From positions 1 through 13,844 of the forward strand of contig CAMLFK010000123.1 in NCBI GenBank assembly GCA_946479255.1: 13,844 nt of DNA. Reading direction: 5' to 3'. Under the pieces are notes generated by a model. The model saw nothing but the letters and a program-made list of their open reading frames with translations. It was not told the DNA's origin and did not search any database. Below are positions 8,552-13,844 of the stretch, one piece after another. Positions within the stretch are counted from its first letter, which is position 1; each line of letters starts with the position of its first letter. Made by a program: the position numbers and the translations under genes. The stretch comes from an uncultured Oxalobacteraceae bacterium. Its GTDB lineage: Bacteria > Pseudomonadota > Gammaproteobacteria > Burkholderiales > Burkholderiaceae.

Positions 8552-8568
8552 CCTCTGCTTGGCGGAGG
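8552..8568. terminator. Hairpin between convergent ppkA and HPP genes
   Basis: CCTCTGC (8552-8558), loop TTG, GCGGAGG (8562-8568): a 7-bp stem with one G-U pair, 24 nt after the ppkA stop and 40 nt past the stop of the convergent HPP gene. No U-tract follows on either strand, so it may be a weak or Rho-assisted terminator, or only a transcript-end hairpin. I see nothing else in the 81-bp gap. Confidence 0.3.
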
Positions 8569-8608
8569 ATCTTCGGCATTCGTCACAAGCATCACGCCAC
8601 CGTCGCGC

Positions 8609-9118
8609 CTACCAATACTTCGGATAGCGCGCGCTGCGCGTTGCATTGTTGTACAGCAGCGCCACGCCGACAATCACCAGCGCGCCGATCGCCGTCGGGA
8701 ACAGTAGGAAATTCCAGCCTGGTTGCGACAGGAACACGATCACCGGGTTCGATCCTGCCGGCGGGTGTACGGTGCGGGTCACCATCATCAACGCAATCGC
8801 GGTGCCCACCGAGATCGCCATTGCCCACCAGGTCGGGCCGAACAACTGCAAGCCCAGCAAGCCGATCGCCGAGCTCAGGATATGACCGACGAGCACGTTG
8901 CGCGGCTGCGAGAACGGGGCGTCGGGATAGCCGAACACCAGCACGCACGACGCGCCGAACGAGCCCAGCACCAGCATGGTGGACAGGGCCGAAGTCAGGC
9001 TGGCGCATGCCGCGATGGCGATTGCACCGCCGAGCCAGGCAATGGCGACACTTTTGTTGGTTGGCTTGGGGGGCAGGGCAGCGCTGTCGCCGCGAAATTT
9101 CATGAAAAACGATTGCAT
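8609..9118 (-). CDS. HPP-family integral membrane protein
   Basis: Small polytopic inner-membrane protein of 169 residues. The family signature is clear: QPRNVLVGHI (71-80) and the HPP motif in VTRTVHPPAGSNPV (113-126). Hydrophobic segments lie at about 23-41, 45-63, 75-94, 97-113 and 139-157, giving four or five helices after a short basic N-terminus. The cellular role of bacterial HPP proteins is poorly known; plant and cyanobacterial relatives have been linked to nitrite transport, so a small-anion transporter is possible but not shown. ATG 9118 has a good ribosome site, AAGGA, 6 nt upstream; an internal ATG at 9103 is less likely. The gene lies 102 nt after tetR on the same strand, with a promoter-like element and a palindrome of its own just upstream. 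Confidence 0.88.
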   Translation of the reverse strand: MQSFFMKFRGDSAALPPKPTNKSVAIAWLGGAIAIAACASLTSALSTMLVLGSFGASCVLVFGYPDAPFSQPRNVLVGHILSSAIGLLGLQLFGPTWWAMAISVGTAIALMMVTRTVHPPAGSNPVIVFLSQPGWNFLLFPTAIGALVIVGVALLYNNATRSARYPKYW

Positions 9119-9151
9119 GGCATGTCCTTATCGAAAAGTTGGGGCGGCTTG

Positions 9152-9160
9152 AGTGTAGCA
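9152..9160 (-). promoter_or_regulatory. Extended -10 promoter element for the HPP gene
   Basis: Read on the minus strand, TGCTACACT (9160 down to 9152) fits the extended -10 pattern TGnTAnnnT, with a predicted start near 9145 and a leader of about 27 nt to ATG 9118. I found no good -35 at 17 nt; extended -10 promoters can do without one. The adjoining palindrome would place a repressor over the polymerase site. Confidence 0.45.
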
Positions 9161-9178
9161 TACTAAACGTTAAGTATG
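9159..9178. promoter_or_regulatory. Operator-like 20-bp inverted repeat upstream of the HPP gene (site 3)
   Basis: CATACTAAACGTTAAGTATG is an inverted repeat in which 9 of 10 base pairs match. It lies between the end of tetR and the HPP gene, 40 nt upstream of the HPP start, and overlaps the TG of the extended -10 element. Its core 9160-9177 (ATACTAAACGTTAAGTAT) matches 14 of 18 bases of the element at 9970-9987 read on the minus strand. Size, symmetry and promoter overlap fit a TetR-family operator; binding by the adjacent TetR is inferred. Confidence 0.6.
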
Positions 9179-9220
9179 TTTAAGCGCGCGCCTGCGATCC
9201 GCAGGGCGCATGGGCTTGGT

Positions 9221-9790
9221 TCAGGGAGAAATCGCCGTCTTGCAGCTTTTTAACAGTTCGGCGTGCTGGCGCCGCAGCGGTTGCAGGCTGTGGCGGATGC
9301 GGTTCATCAGGATGCAGCCCTGCACGATTGCCAGCGCATCCTCGGCCCGGGCTTGCGCTTCGCCGGGACCGAAGTGCTTGGAAAAAACCTTGAAGTAGCA
9401 CGCCTGCCAGTCGTTGAAGAACGAGGCGATCTTTTGCGTGAACGGTTCGGCCGCGCTGCCGCTTTCCAGGCTCAGGTTGGCCAGCAGGCAGCCATGCGGG
9501 TGGTGGGTGAAAAATTCCTCGACGGCGGCATTAAAGGCGCGCAGGTGGGGCACGCCGGGCTGCTCGTGTACAAGCACCAGCGAGAAGATGTTGTCGCGAT
9601 AGTACTGGTGCACTTGCTCGAGCGCGGCCAAGGCCAGCTCTTCCTTGCCGGAAAAATGGTGATACAGGCTGCCTTTGGTGAGCCCGCATGCCTTGGCGAT
9701 GTCGTCGATGGTGGTGGCGGAATAGCCCTTCATGCGCAGCAGATTGGCGGCGATGCTGATCAGCTCATGTTTTTGTATAACTCTGTTCAT
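9221..9790 (-). CDS. TetR/AcrR-family transcriptional regulator
   Basis: One-component DNA-binding regulator of 189 residues. The N-terminal TetR helix-turn-helix is plain: SATTIDDIAKACGLTKGSLYHHF (24-46, quoted in two parts in the family pattern TTIDDIAKACGLTKG and SLYHHF), followed by SGKEELALAAL. The C-terminal ligand-binding part contains HPHGCLLANLSLESG, a pattern common in the YxaF/LmrA-like branch, so the ligand is probably small and hydrophobic or organic; its identity cannot be read from sequence. The start is placed at ATG 9788-9790 because the reading frame can extend upstream to 9850, but that extension crosses the predicted promoter and operator and has no family similarity. The ribosome site is weak. 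The gene is divergent from the cupin operon and upstream of the HPP gene; predicted operators suggest autorepression and control of both. Confidence 0.9.
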   Translation of the reverse strand: MNRVIQKHELISIAANLLRMKGYSATTIDDIAKACGLTKGSLYHHFSGKEELALAALEQVHQYYRDNIFSLVLVHEQPGVPHLRAFNAAVEEFFTHHPHGCLLANLSLESGSAAEPFTQKIASFFNDWQACYFKVFSKHFGPGEAQARAEDALAIVQGCILMNRIRHSLQPLRRQHAELLKSCKTAISP

Positions 9791-9804
9791 TTTTTCGGAT
9801 AAAC

Positions 9805-9821
9805 ATACCAATTGGTTGGCA
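9805..9821. promoter_or_regulatory. Operator-like element over the tetR transcription start (site 1)
   Basis: ATACCAATTGGTTGGCA contains the perfect 10-bp palindrome ACCAATTGGT (9807-9816), 17 nt upstream of the tetR ATG and directly downstream of its predicted -10. It matches 13 of 17 bases of the minus-strand reading of site 2. The position would allow autorepression. The palindrome is visible; TetR binding is inferred. Confidence 0.55.
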
Positions 9822-9850
9822 ACTGTAGCCCTGCATGTCCAACCCGTCAA
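9822..9850 (-). promoter_or_regulatory. Predicted sigma-70 promoter of tetR
   Basis: On the minus strand, TTGACG (-35, 9850-9845) and TACAGT (-10, 9827-9822) are separated by exactly 17 bp. They match the consensus at 5 of 6 and 4 of 6 positions. The predicted start near 9815 falls inside the ACCAATTGGT palindrome, so a bound repressor would block initiation. Confidence 0.6.
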
Positions 9851-9929
9851 CTATGCATTCCAATCGTGCGCGCCTGCGCCCCTGGCGGCCACGGCAATAA
9901 ATAGTGTTTGCTCGTAATACCTAGTGATT

Positions 9930-9958
9930 TTGTAAATCATGCCAAATATACATAATAT
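9930..9958 (+). promoter_or_regulatory. Predicted sigma-70 promoter of the cupin/CoA-transferase operon
   Basis: TTGTAA (-35, 9930-9935) and TAATAT (-10, 9953-9958) are separated by 17 bp within an AT-rich stretch. Each matches the consensus at 4 of 6 positions. The predicted start near 9965 would put the palindrome at 9970-9987 just downstream, and give a leader of about 100 nt before ATG 10069. Other hexamers in this AT-rich segment could serve instead. Confidence 0.4.
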
Positions 9959-9969
9959 ATATGATGACA

Positions 9970-9987
9970 ATCCCAAACGTTTGGTAT
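9970..9987. promoter_or_regulatory. Operator-like element in the cupin-operon leader (site 2)
   Basis: ATCCCAAACGTTTGGTAT holds the perfect 12-bp palindrome CCAAACGTTTGG (9973-9984). Read on the minus strand it is ATACCAAACGTTTGGGAT, close to site 1 (13 of 17) and site 3 (14 of 18). It lies 82 nt upstream of the cupin start. Operator function is inferred from symmetry, recurrence and position beside a TetR gene. Confidence 0.6.
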
Positions 9988-10068
9988 TATTTATGAAGAT
10001 TGCAACGCGATGAGCAGCCCTGAGATCCGTTGCATGTGCCTTGATCCGACCAACCACACGAGGAAACC

Positions 10069-10452
10069 ATGCACGTTAGTGAAGCACTCGACAAAGTTTT
10101 GAAACTGCAGCTTGGCAAGGTCAGCGTTCCTGACGATCTTGCTTTCGTTCCCTACCAGCCCGGCTTGCGCGAGAACGTTCTGATCCACCCGCTGTTCGAC
10201 AACACCAAGGACGACCCGGCCGGCTCCGATGCCGCCCTGATCCGCTATCTTCCCGGTGCCTTCACCCCGCGCCATCTGCATATCGGTTTCGAGATGGTGT
10301 TCGTGCTCGACGGCGACTACATCGAGAACGACGTCAGCTATGGCCCCGGCTCGCTGATCGTGCGCGCGCCCGGCACTACCCATGAAATGCGCTCCGTCAA
10401 CGGCTGCACCTTCCTGGCGACGCGCGATGTGCCCGTCAAGCAGCTTACCTAG
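10069..10452 (+). CDS. ChrR-like cupin-domain protein, possible metal-dependent dioxygenase
   Basis: Single-domain cupin of 127 residues, predicted cytoplasmic. The first cupin motif is PGAFTPRHLHIGFEMVFVLDG, split here as PGAFTPRH and LHIGFEMVFVLDG (62-82); it gives H69, H71 and E75. The second motif, YGPGSLIVRAPGTTHEM, gives H105. All four ligands of a 3-His-1-Glu metal site are therefore present. The overall pattern resembles the ChrR-like cupin group, which includes cupins of anti-sigma factors and small dioxygenases such as acetylacetone dioxygenase and 2,4'-dihydroxyacetophenone dioxygenase. There is no zinc-finger anti-sigma domain and no sigma factor beside it, so an enzyme is more likely than a regulator. 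The ribosome site is GAGGA, 4 nt before the ATG. It is the first gene of a three-gene operon; the CoA-transferase starts 48 nt later. Confidence 0.85.
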   Translation: MHVSEALDKVLKLQLGKVSVPDDLAFVPYQPGLRENVLIHPLFDNTKDDPAGSDAALIRYLPGAFTPRHLHIGFEMVFVLDGDYIENDVSYGPGSLIVRAPGTTHEMRSVNGCTFLATRDVPVKQLT

Positions 10453-10500
10453 CTAGCGCCGGCTGGCGCGCCCATTCCCGCCCCCTCATCTGGAATTCCC

Positions 10501-12048
10501 ATGAAAATCATTACCGCACAGGAAGCGGCAGCGCTGATCCAGGATCACTGGACCGTCGTGCCCGGTGGCTTCGGCAGCTGTGGCCACCCCGATCTGCTCA
10601 CCGAGGCGCTGCGCCGGCGCTTCCTGGACAGCGGCGCGCCGCGCAAGCTGTCCTTGCTGTTCGGTCCCGGTCCCGGCAACAAGGATGGCAAGGGCGTCGA
10701 TGCCCTTGCCTTGCCCGGCCTGGTGGGCAAGGCCATCGGCGGCTTCTGGGGTTTATGTCCAGCGCTGGCGCGCATGGCCATTGACGGCAGCATCGAAGCG
10801 CACAACTGGCCGCAGGGCGTGGTGAGCCAGTTGTTTTCCGCCATTGCGGCCGGCCAGGCCGGCGTCCTTACCCACGTCGGCCTGGATACCTTCATCGATC
10901 CCGACCTCGAAGGCGGCGTGCTCGACAGCCGTCCTTCGCGGCCCCTGGTCGAAAAGCACCAGTTCGCCGGACGCACCCAGCTGTTCTATCCGGCCCAGAA
11001 GATCGATTGCGTGCTGTTGCGCGGTACCGCCTGCGACCCCCAGGGCAATGTGACCTTCACCGAGGAGACCTCGTACATGGATGCGCTGGCCCAGGCGCAG
11101 GCGGCCAGGAACAGTGGCGGCATCGTGATCGTCCAGGTCAAACAATTGCTGGACGGCGCGCCGGCGCAGTCGCGCGACATCCGCATCCCGGCTTTCCTGG
11201 TCGATTACGTGGTGCTGGCGCCGCCCGCCAGGCATCCGCAGACCTATGGCACCTTCCATAACCCGGCCTACACCGGCCTGCGCGGCGCGCCTGCGCAGGC
11301 GGCGCCGCGCCAAGCGGCGCTGGCCAAGCGCATCATCGCCACCCGCGCCGCGCTCGAGCTGGCCCGCCATCCGGGCGCCACGGTCAATCTGGGCATCGGC
11401 ATTCCGGCCCTGATCGGTGCCCACGCCGCCGAGCTCGGGCTGCACGACTACACCCTTACGGTCGAGTCCGGCCTGATCGGGGGCGTGCCCGACGAGGGCT
11501 TGTCGTTCGGCGCGGTCGCCCATCCGCGCGCACTGATCGAACAGTCGGCGCTGTTCAATTTCTACGATGGCGGCGGGCTCGACCTCGCTTTCCTGGGCTT
11601 TGCCGAAGCCGACCGCCACGGCAACGTGAATGTCAGCAAATTCGGCGACCGCCTGGTGGGCTCGGGCGGCTTCATCAACATCTCGCAGTCGGCCAGGAAA
11701 ATCGTATTTTGCGGAACCCTGACCGCGGGCAGGCTCGATATTTCGCTGGACGAGCACGGCCTGCGCGTGCTGCGCGAAGGCCGGGTCCGCAAGTTCCGCC
11801 AGCAGGTGACCCAGCTCACCTTCAACGGACGCGCCGCGGCGCGCGCCGGACGCGAGGTGATGTTCGTTACCGAACGCGCCGTGCTGCGGCTCGCGCATGG
11901 TCGCCTGCAACTGTGTGAAATCGCCCCCGGCATCGAGCCGGCCGATGTGCTCGACCTGTTCGATTGCGACATCGAGGTGTCGGCCAATCTGCGGCCGATG
12001 CAGGGGATCGACCTCGTGCAACATCAATTTTTTTCCACTACGGAGTGA
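10501..12048 (+). CDS. Fused alpha/beta family I CoA-transferase (acyl-CoA:acetate/3-ketoacid type)
   Basis: Enzyme that moves CoA between an acyl-CoA donor and a carboxylic acid, through a glutamyl-CoA thioester. The protein has 515 residues, as expected for the single-chain form (YdiF/propionate CoA-transferase type) in which the two subunit domains are joined. The N-terminal half (about 1-265) has the TVVPGGFGSCGHPDLL motif. The C-terminal half (about 275-515) has VNLGIGIPALI (G298-I-G-I-P302) and the catalytic block TVESGLIGG with predicted nucleophile E322, followed later by GFAEADRHGNVNVSKFG. The substrate cannot be deduced. TGGAA about 6 nt before ATG 10501 is a usable ribosome site. 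The TGA stop directly adjoins the ATG of the flavoprotein gene, which implies coupled translation. Confidence 0.92.
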   Translation: MKIITAQEAAALIQDHWTVVPGGFGSCGHPDLLTEALRRRFLDSGAPRKLSLLFGPGPGNKDGKGVDALALPGLVGKAIGGFWGLCPALARMAIDGSIEAHNWPQGVVSQLFSAIAAGQAGVLTHVGLDTFIDPDLEGGVLDSRPSRPLVEKHQFAGRTQLFYPAQKIDCVLLRGTACDPQGNVTFTEETSYMDALAQAQAARNSGGIVIVQVKQLLDGAPAQSRDIRIPAFLVDYVVLAPPARHPQTYGTFHNPAYTGLRGAPAQAAPRQAALAKRIIATRAALELARHPGATVNLGIGIPALIGAHAAELGLHDYTLTVESGLIGGVPDEGLSFGAVAHPRALIEQSALFNFYDGGGLDLAFLGFAEADRHGNVNVSKFGDRLVGSGGFINISQSARKIVFCGTLTAGRLDISLDEHGLRVLREGRVRKFRQQVTQLTFNGRAAARAGREVMFVTERAVLRLAHGRLQLCEIAPGIEPADVLDLFDCDIEVSANLRPMQGIDLVQHQFFSTTE

Positions 12049-13647
12049 ATGATGGTTTTAACTATAGTTGGCGGTGGTGCTAGCGCTTTAGCGTTTCTCT
12101 ATAATTATCTTGCCCAGATCAACGCCGCGACGGCGCCGGTCACGACCGTGTACCTGGTGGAAAAGCGCGGGATGTTCGGCGCCGGCGCGGCCTATGCGCC
12201 GGACGTGGCGTCCAACCTGCTCAACACCAAGGCCGGTTTCATCACGCCCTTTCATGACCGCCCCGGCGACTTTTACCGCTGGCTCACGGCCAACCCGGCC
12301 GCCTGGCGCCGCCGCTTTCCCGACTACCAGCTCGACCCGGACAGCTACGCGCCGCGTCCGCTGTTCGGTCTGTACCTGCGCAAGCAGATGGCGGCCCTGG
12401 TCAAGCAGGCGTTGGAGAAAAACGTGCGCATCATCCAGGTCGACGCCGAAGTGACCGACGTGGTCATGGTCGGGCACAGCTACGTGAGCCGCACCGATTG
12501 CAGCCTCAGCCTGACCTCCGACTACGTGTTCCTGTGCTGCGGCACCCTGCTGGCCAAGCCCGGCGCCGCCGCCAGCCCGGCCATGCTGGCCAGCCCCTAC
12601 CCGATCGACGAGCTGGCCGATAAAATTCCTGCCGAGGCCCGCGTGGCCATCGCCGGGGCGCGCCTGTCGTGCATCGACGCGGTGATCGGCCTGATCGAAG
12701 CCGGCCACAGTGGCCCGATCACGATTTATTCGCGCAGCGGGCACTTCCCGTCGGTGCGCGGAACCCAGGGCCGCATTACGCCGCAGGTGCTGACGGCGGC
12801 GCATCTGGCCGACCTGAGCGCGGCCAAGGGCAAGCTCAAGCTGGCCGACATGGTCGAGCTGGTCGCCGCCGAATTCAGCTGCCATAGCGGCAGCGCGGTC
12901 GATGCGGCCGCCTTCGTGCCGCCGGCGCCGCCGGCCGACCTGGCCGACTACCTGCGCCGCGAAATCGCGCTGGCCCAGCATCCGCGCCTCTGGCAGGCGG
13001 TACTGTACTCGACCAATGGCATCGTCGACCAGCTCTGGGCCGCGCTGGACGATGCCGACAAGGGCGAGTTCCTGGCGCGCCACTTCAGCACCTTCATGAG
13101 CTACCGCGTTTCGATCCCCCAGGAAAACGCCCGCAAACTGCTGGCCTACCTGGAAGCGGGCCAGCTGTCGTTTGCCGCCGGCCCGTTCACGATCCACAGC
13201 GACGCCGCCGCCAAGCCGGCCATCACGCGCCAGACCGACGGCAGCATCGAGGAGTTCGATTTCGTTATCAACGCCATCGGTTCACCGCGCGCCGTCAGCG
13301 AACTCGATTCTGACCTGCTGGGCAACCTGCTGCGCCGCGGCACCGTGGTGGCGCACCAGTTCGGCGGCATCGCCATCGATCCGGCGACCTACCAGGTGCT
13401 CGGCGCGAACGGGCGCAACAGCCGTCTGTTCGCGCTCGGCGAATTGACCACCGGCACCTTCTTCTTTACCAGTGCGCTCGATATCAATGCCCGCCATGCG
13501 CGCAACTGCGCGCTGCTGTTTGCCAGGTCGCTGGAACAGCGCGCGCTCGAGACGGCGAACGAGAGCCTCGACGAGAGCCTGGCGGTCGGCACTCAGAACT
13601 GGGGCCGGACGGTCAGCGAACGCCGGTGGGCCAACGTGGCCGAGTAA
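12049..13647 (+). CDS. FAD/NAD(P)-binding protein (COG4529-like flavoprotein)
   Basis: Flavoprotein of 532 residues, probably a cytosolic oxidoreductase of unknown reaction. It starts with a dinucleotide-binding motif, LTIVGGGASALAFLYNYL (4-21). GAGAAYAPDVASNLLNTKAG follows, the second conserved block of the NAD_binding_9 type. A second nucleotide-fold motif, VAIAGARLSCIDAVIGL (around 200-214, S207 and D210), precedes the SRSGHFP block. NAIGSP and FALGELTTGTFFFTSALDINARHA (FALGELTTGTFFF, then TSALDINARHA) occur near the C-terminus. Relatives are often annotated only as FAD/NAD(P)-binding or hydroxylase-like proteins. ATG 12049 directly follows the stop of the CoA-transferase gene; the second ATG at 12052 is better spaced from GGAG (12042-12045) and may be the true start. 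The first ~20 codons are AT-rich, unlike the rest. It is the last gene of the operon. Confidence 0.85.
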   Translation: MMVLTIVGGGASALAFLYNYLAQINAATAPVTTVYLVEKRGMFGAGAAYAPDVASNLLNTKAGFITPFHDRPGDFYRWLTANPAAWRRRFPDYQLDPDSYAPRPLFGLYLRKQMAALVKQALEKNVRIIQVDAEVTDVVMVGHSYVSRTDCSLSLTSDYVFLCCGTLLAKPGAAASPAMLASPYPIDELADKIPAEARVAIAGARLSCIDAVIGLIEAGHSGPITIYSRSGHFPSVRGTQGRITPQVLTAAHLADLSAAKGKLKLADMVELVAAEFSCHSGSAVDAAAFVPPAPPADLADYLRREIALAQHPRLWQAVLYSTNGIVDQLWAALDDADKGEFLARHFSTFMSYRVSIPQENARKLLAYLEAGQLSFAAGPFTIHSDAAAKPAITRQTDGSIEEFDFVINAIGSPRAVSELDSDLLGNLLRRGTVVAHQFGGIAIDPATYQVLGANGRNSRLFALGELTTGTFFFTSALDINARHARNCALLFARSLEQRALETANESLDESLAVGTQNWGRTVSERRWANVAE

Positions 13648-13660
13648 GGCCCCTTGGCAT

Positions 13661-13677
13661 GAGGGCTAGCCGCCCTC
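13661..13677 (+). terminator. Short hairpin after the flavoprotein gene
   Basis: GAGGGC (13661-13666), loop TAGCC, GCCCTC (13672-13677): a perfect 6-bp GC-rich stem 13 nt after the operon's stop codon. No T-tract follows, so it is probably a 3'-end stabilising or pausing hairpin rather than the main terminator. Confidence 0.3.
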
Positions 13678-13723
13678 TATTCGGCGGGCAAGGTATCCGC
13701 GTTCATGACATGGATAGACGTAA

Positions 13724-13759
13724 AAAAACCCCTAAGCGTTTTATTTCTTAGGGGTTTTT
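13724..13759. terminator. Strong bidirectional Rho-independent terminator
   Basis: AAAAACCCCTAAG (13724-13736) pairs perfectly with CTTAGGGGTTTTT (13747-13759) around a 10-nt loop. The A-tract on one side and the T-tract on the other let it act on both strands. On the plus strand it ends the cupin/CoA-transferase/flavoprotein operon, 76 nt after its stop. On the minus strand it lies 31 nt past the 3' end of tRNA-Met and should end that transcript. Confidence 0.9.
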
Positions 13760-13790
13760 AGGCAAACATTGTCGACGTTCGCCATGTCTT

Positions 13791-13844
13791 TGGTGGTGAT
13801 AGGTGGACTTGAACCACCGACCCCAGCATTATGAATGCTGTGCT
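13791..13844 (-). tRNA. tRNA-Met (CAT), elongator type, 3' part only
   Basis: The gene runs out of the window on the minus strand. Visible parts, read on the minus strand: anticodon arm CAGCA-TTCATAA-TGCTG (13840-13824) with anticodon CAT (13833-13831); variable loop GGGTC; T-arm GGTGG-TTCAAGT-CCACC (13818-13802); acceptor strand TATCACC; discriminator A; and an encoded CCA (13793-13791). The lack of the three G-C pairs of initiator tRNA in the anticodon stem argues for elongator Met. A CAT-reading tRNA-Ile2 cannot be fully excluded without the 5' half. Confidence 0.9.

Larger units (their letters stand above)
9791..10068. other. Divergent tetR/cupin intergenic region (278 bp)
   Basis: This is the largest gap between genes in the window and has the lowest GC, especially 9899-9995. 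It holds predicted promoters for tetR (minus) and the cupin operon (plus), each with its own palindrome (listed separately), and a leader of about 80 nt before the cupin start. The cupin ribosome site is GAGGA at 10060-10064. I see no convincing small gene or RNA here. Confidence 0.75.

Noticed and set aside
9791..9850. N-terminal extension of the TetR protein by 20 residues
   Set aside because: The extension covers a well-spaced promoter and a palindrome, and has no similarity to TetR N-termini. ATG 9788-9790 puts the helix-turn-helix at the usual distance from the start.
10456..10469. GCGCC/GGCGC hairpin between the cupin and CoA-transferase genes
   Set aside because: The stem is only 5 bp with no T-tract, so it is not a convincing terminator or attenuator in GC-rich DNA.
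10753..12027. Open frame of 424 codons on the minus strand across the CoA-transferase gene
   Set aside because: Same shadow effect; the plus strand encodes a full CoA-transferase with intact catalytic motifs.
12100..12105. Perfect TATAAT inside the start of the flavoprotein gene
   Set aside because: There is no acceptable -35 hexamer at 16-18 bp, and it lies in the AT-rich coding start. An internal promoter is not supported.
12088..13197. Open frame of 369 codons on the minus strand across the flavoprotein gene
   Set aside because: Composition is typical of an antisense shadow, and the plus-strand protein has clear nucleotide-binding motifs.
13724..13844. tRNA-Met end as a mobile-element attachment site
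   Set aside because: I see no integrase, direct repeat of the tRNA 3' end or element-like genes in the window, so the tRNA position alone is not evidence.

Overview
The window is GC-rich, densely packed DNA. Its type VI secretion (T6SS) gene set, codon use and elongator tRNA-Met suggest a betaproteobacterium, most likely Oxalobacteraceae (a Massilia/Duganella-like genus). This is inferred from overall character, as no marker gene is present. There are nine protein genes, the first cut by the window edge, and one partial tRNA.

Positions 1-8527 are the end of a T6SS locus with its post-translational control module. On the plus strand tssL (5' end missing, C-terminal OmpA-like peptidoglycan-binding domain), tssM and tagF form a tight run, with tssM and tagF overlapping by 4 nt. 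A PP2C-type phosphatase (pppA) lies on the minus strand and meets tagF tail to tail with a 4-nt overlap. A Hanks-type Ser/Thr kinase (ppkA) diverges from pppA across a 78-bp gap that holds a perfect 12-bp palindrome. TssL and TssM are envelope-complex proteins. PpkA, PppA and TagF are known elsewhere as the activator, antagonist and repressor of the threonine phosphorylation switch that gates T6SS firing. This PpkA carries a membrane-anchored periplasmic dCache sensor and a C-terminal HAMP domain, so the kinase may answer to an external ligand.

Positions 8528-13647 are a separate metabolic and regulatory island. A minus-strand pair, a TetR-family regulator followed by an HPP-family membrane protein, is divergent from a plus-strand operon. 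That operon encodes a ChrR-like cupin, a fused two-domain CoA-transferase and an FAD/NAD(P)-binding flavoprotein. Related palindromic elements (ATACYAA...) lie at the tetR promoter, in the cupin-operon leader and at the HPP promoter. The simplest reading is one TetR regulon of three transcription units, probably induced by a small organic substrate that the cupin, CoA-transferase and flavoprotein process. I do not recognise the pathway.

The right edge has a strong bidirectional hairpin terminator (13724-13759) and the 3' part of a minus-strand elongator tRNA-Met. I saw no insertion sequences, CRISPR arrays or prophage genes.
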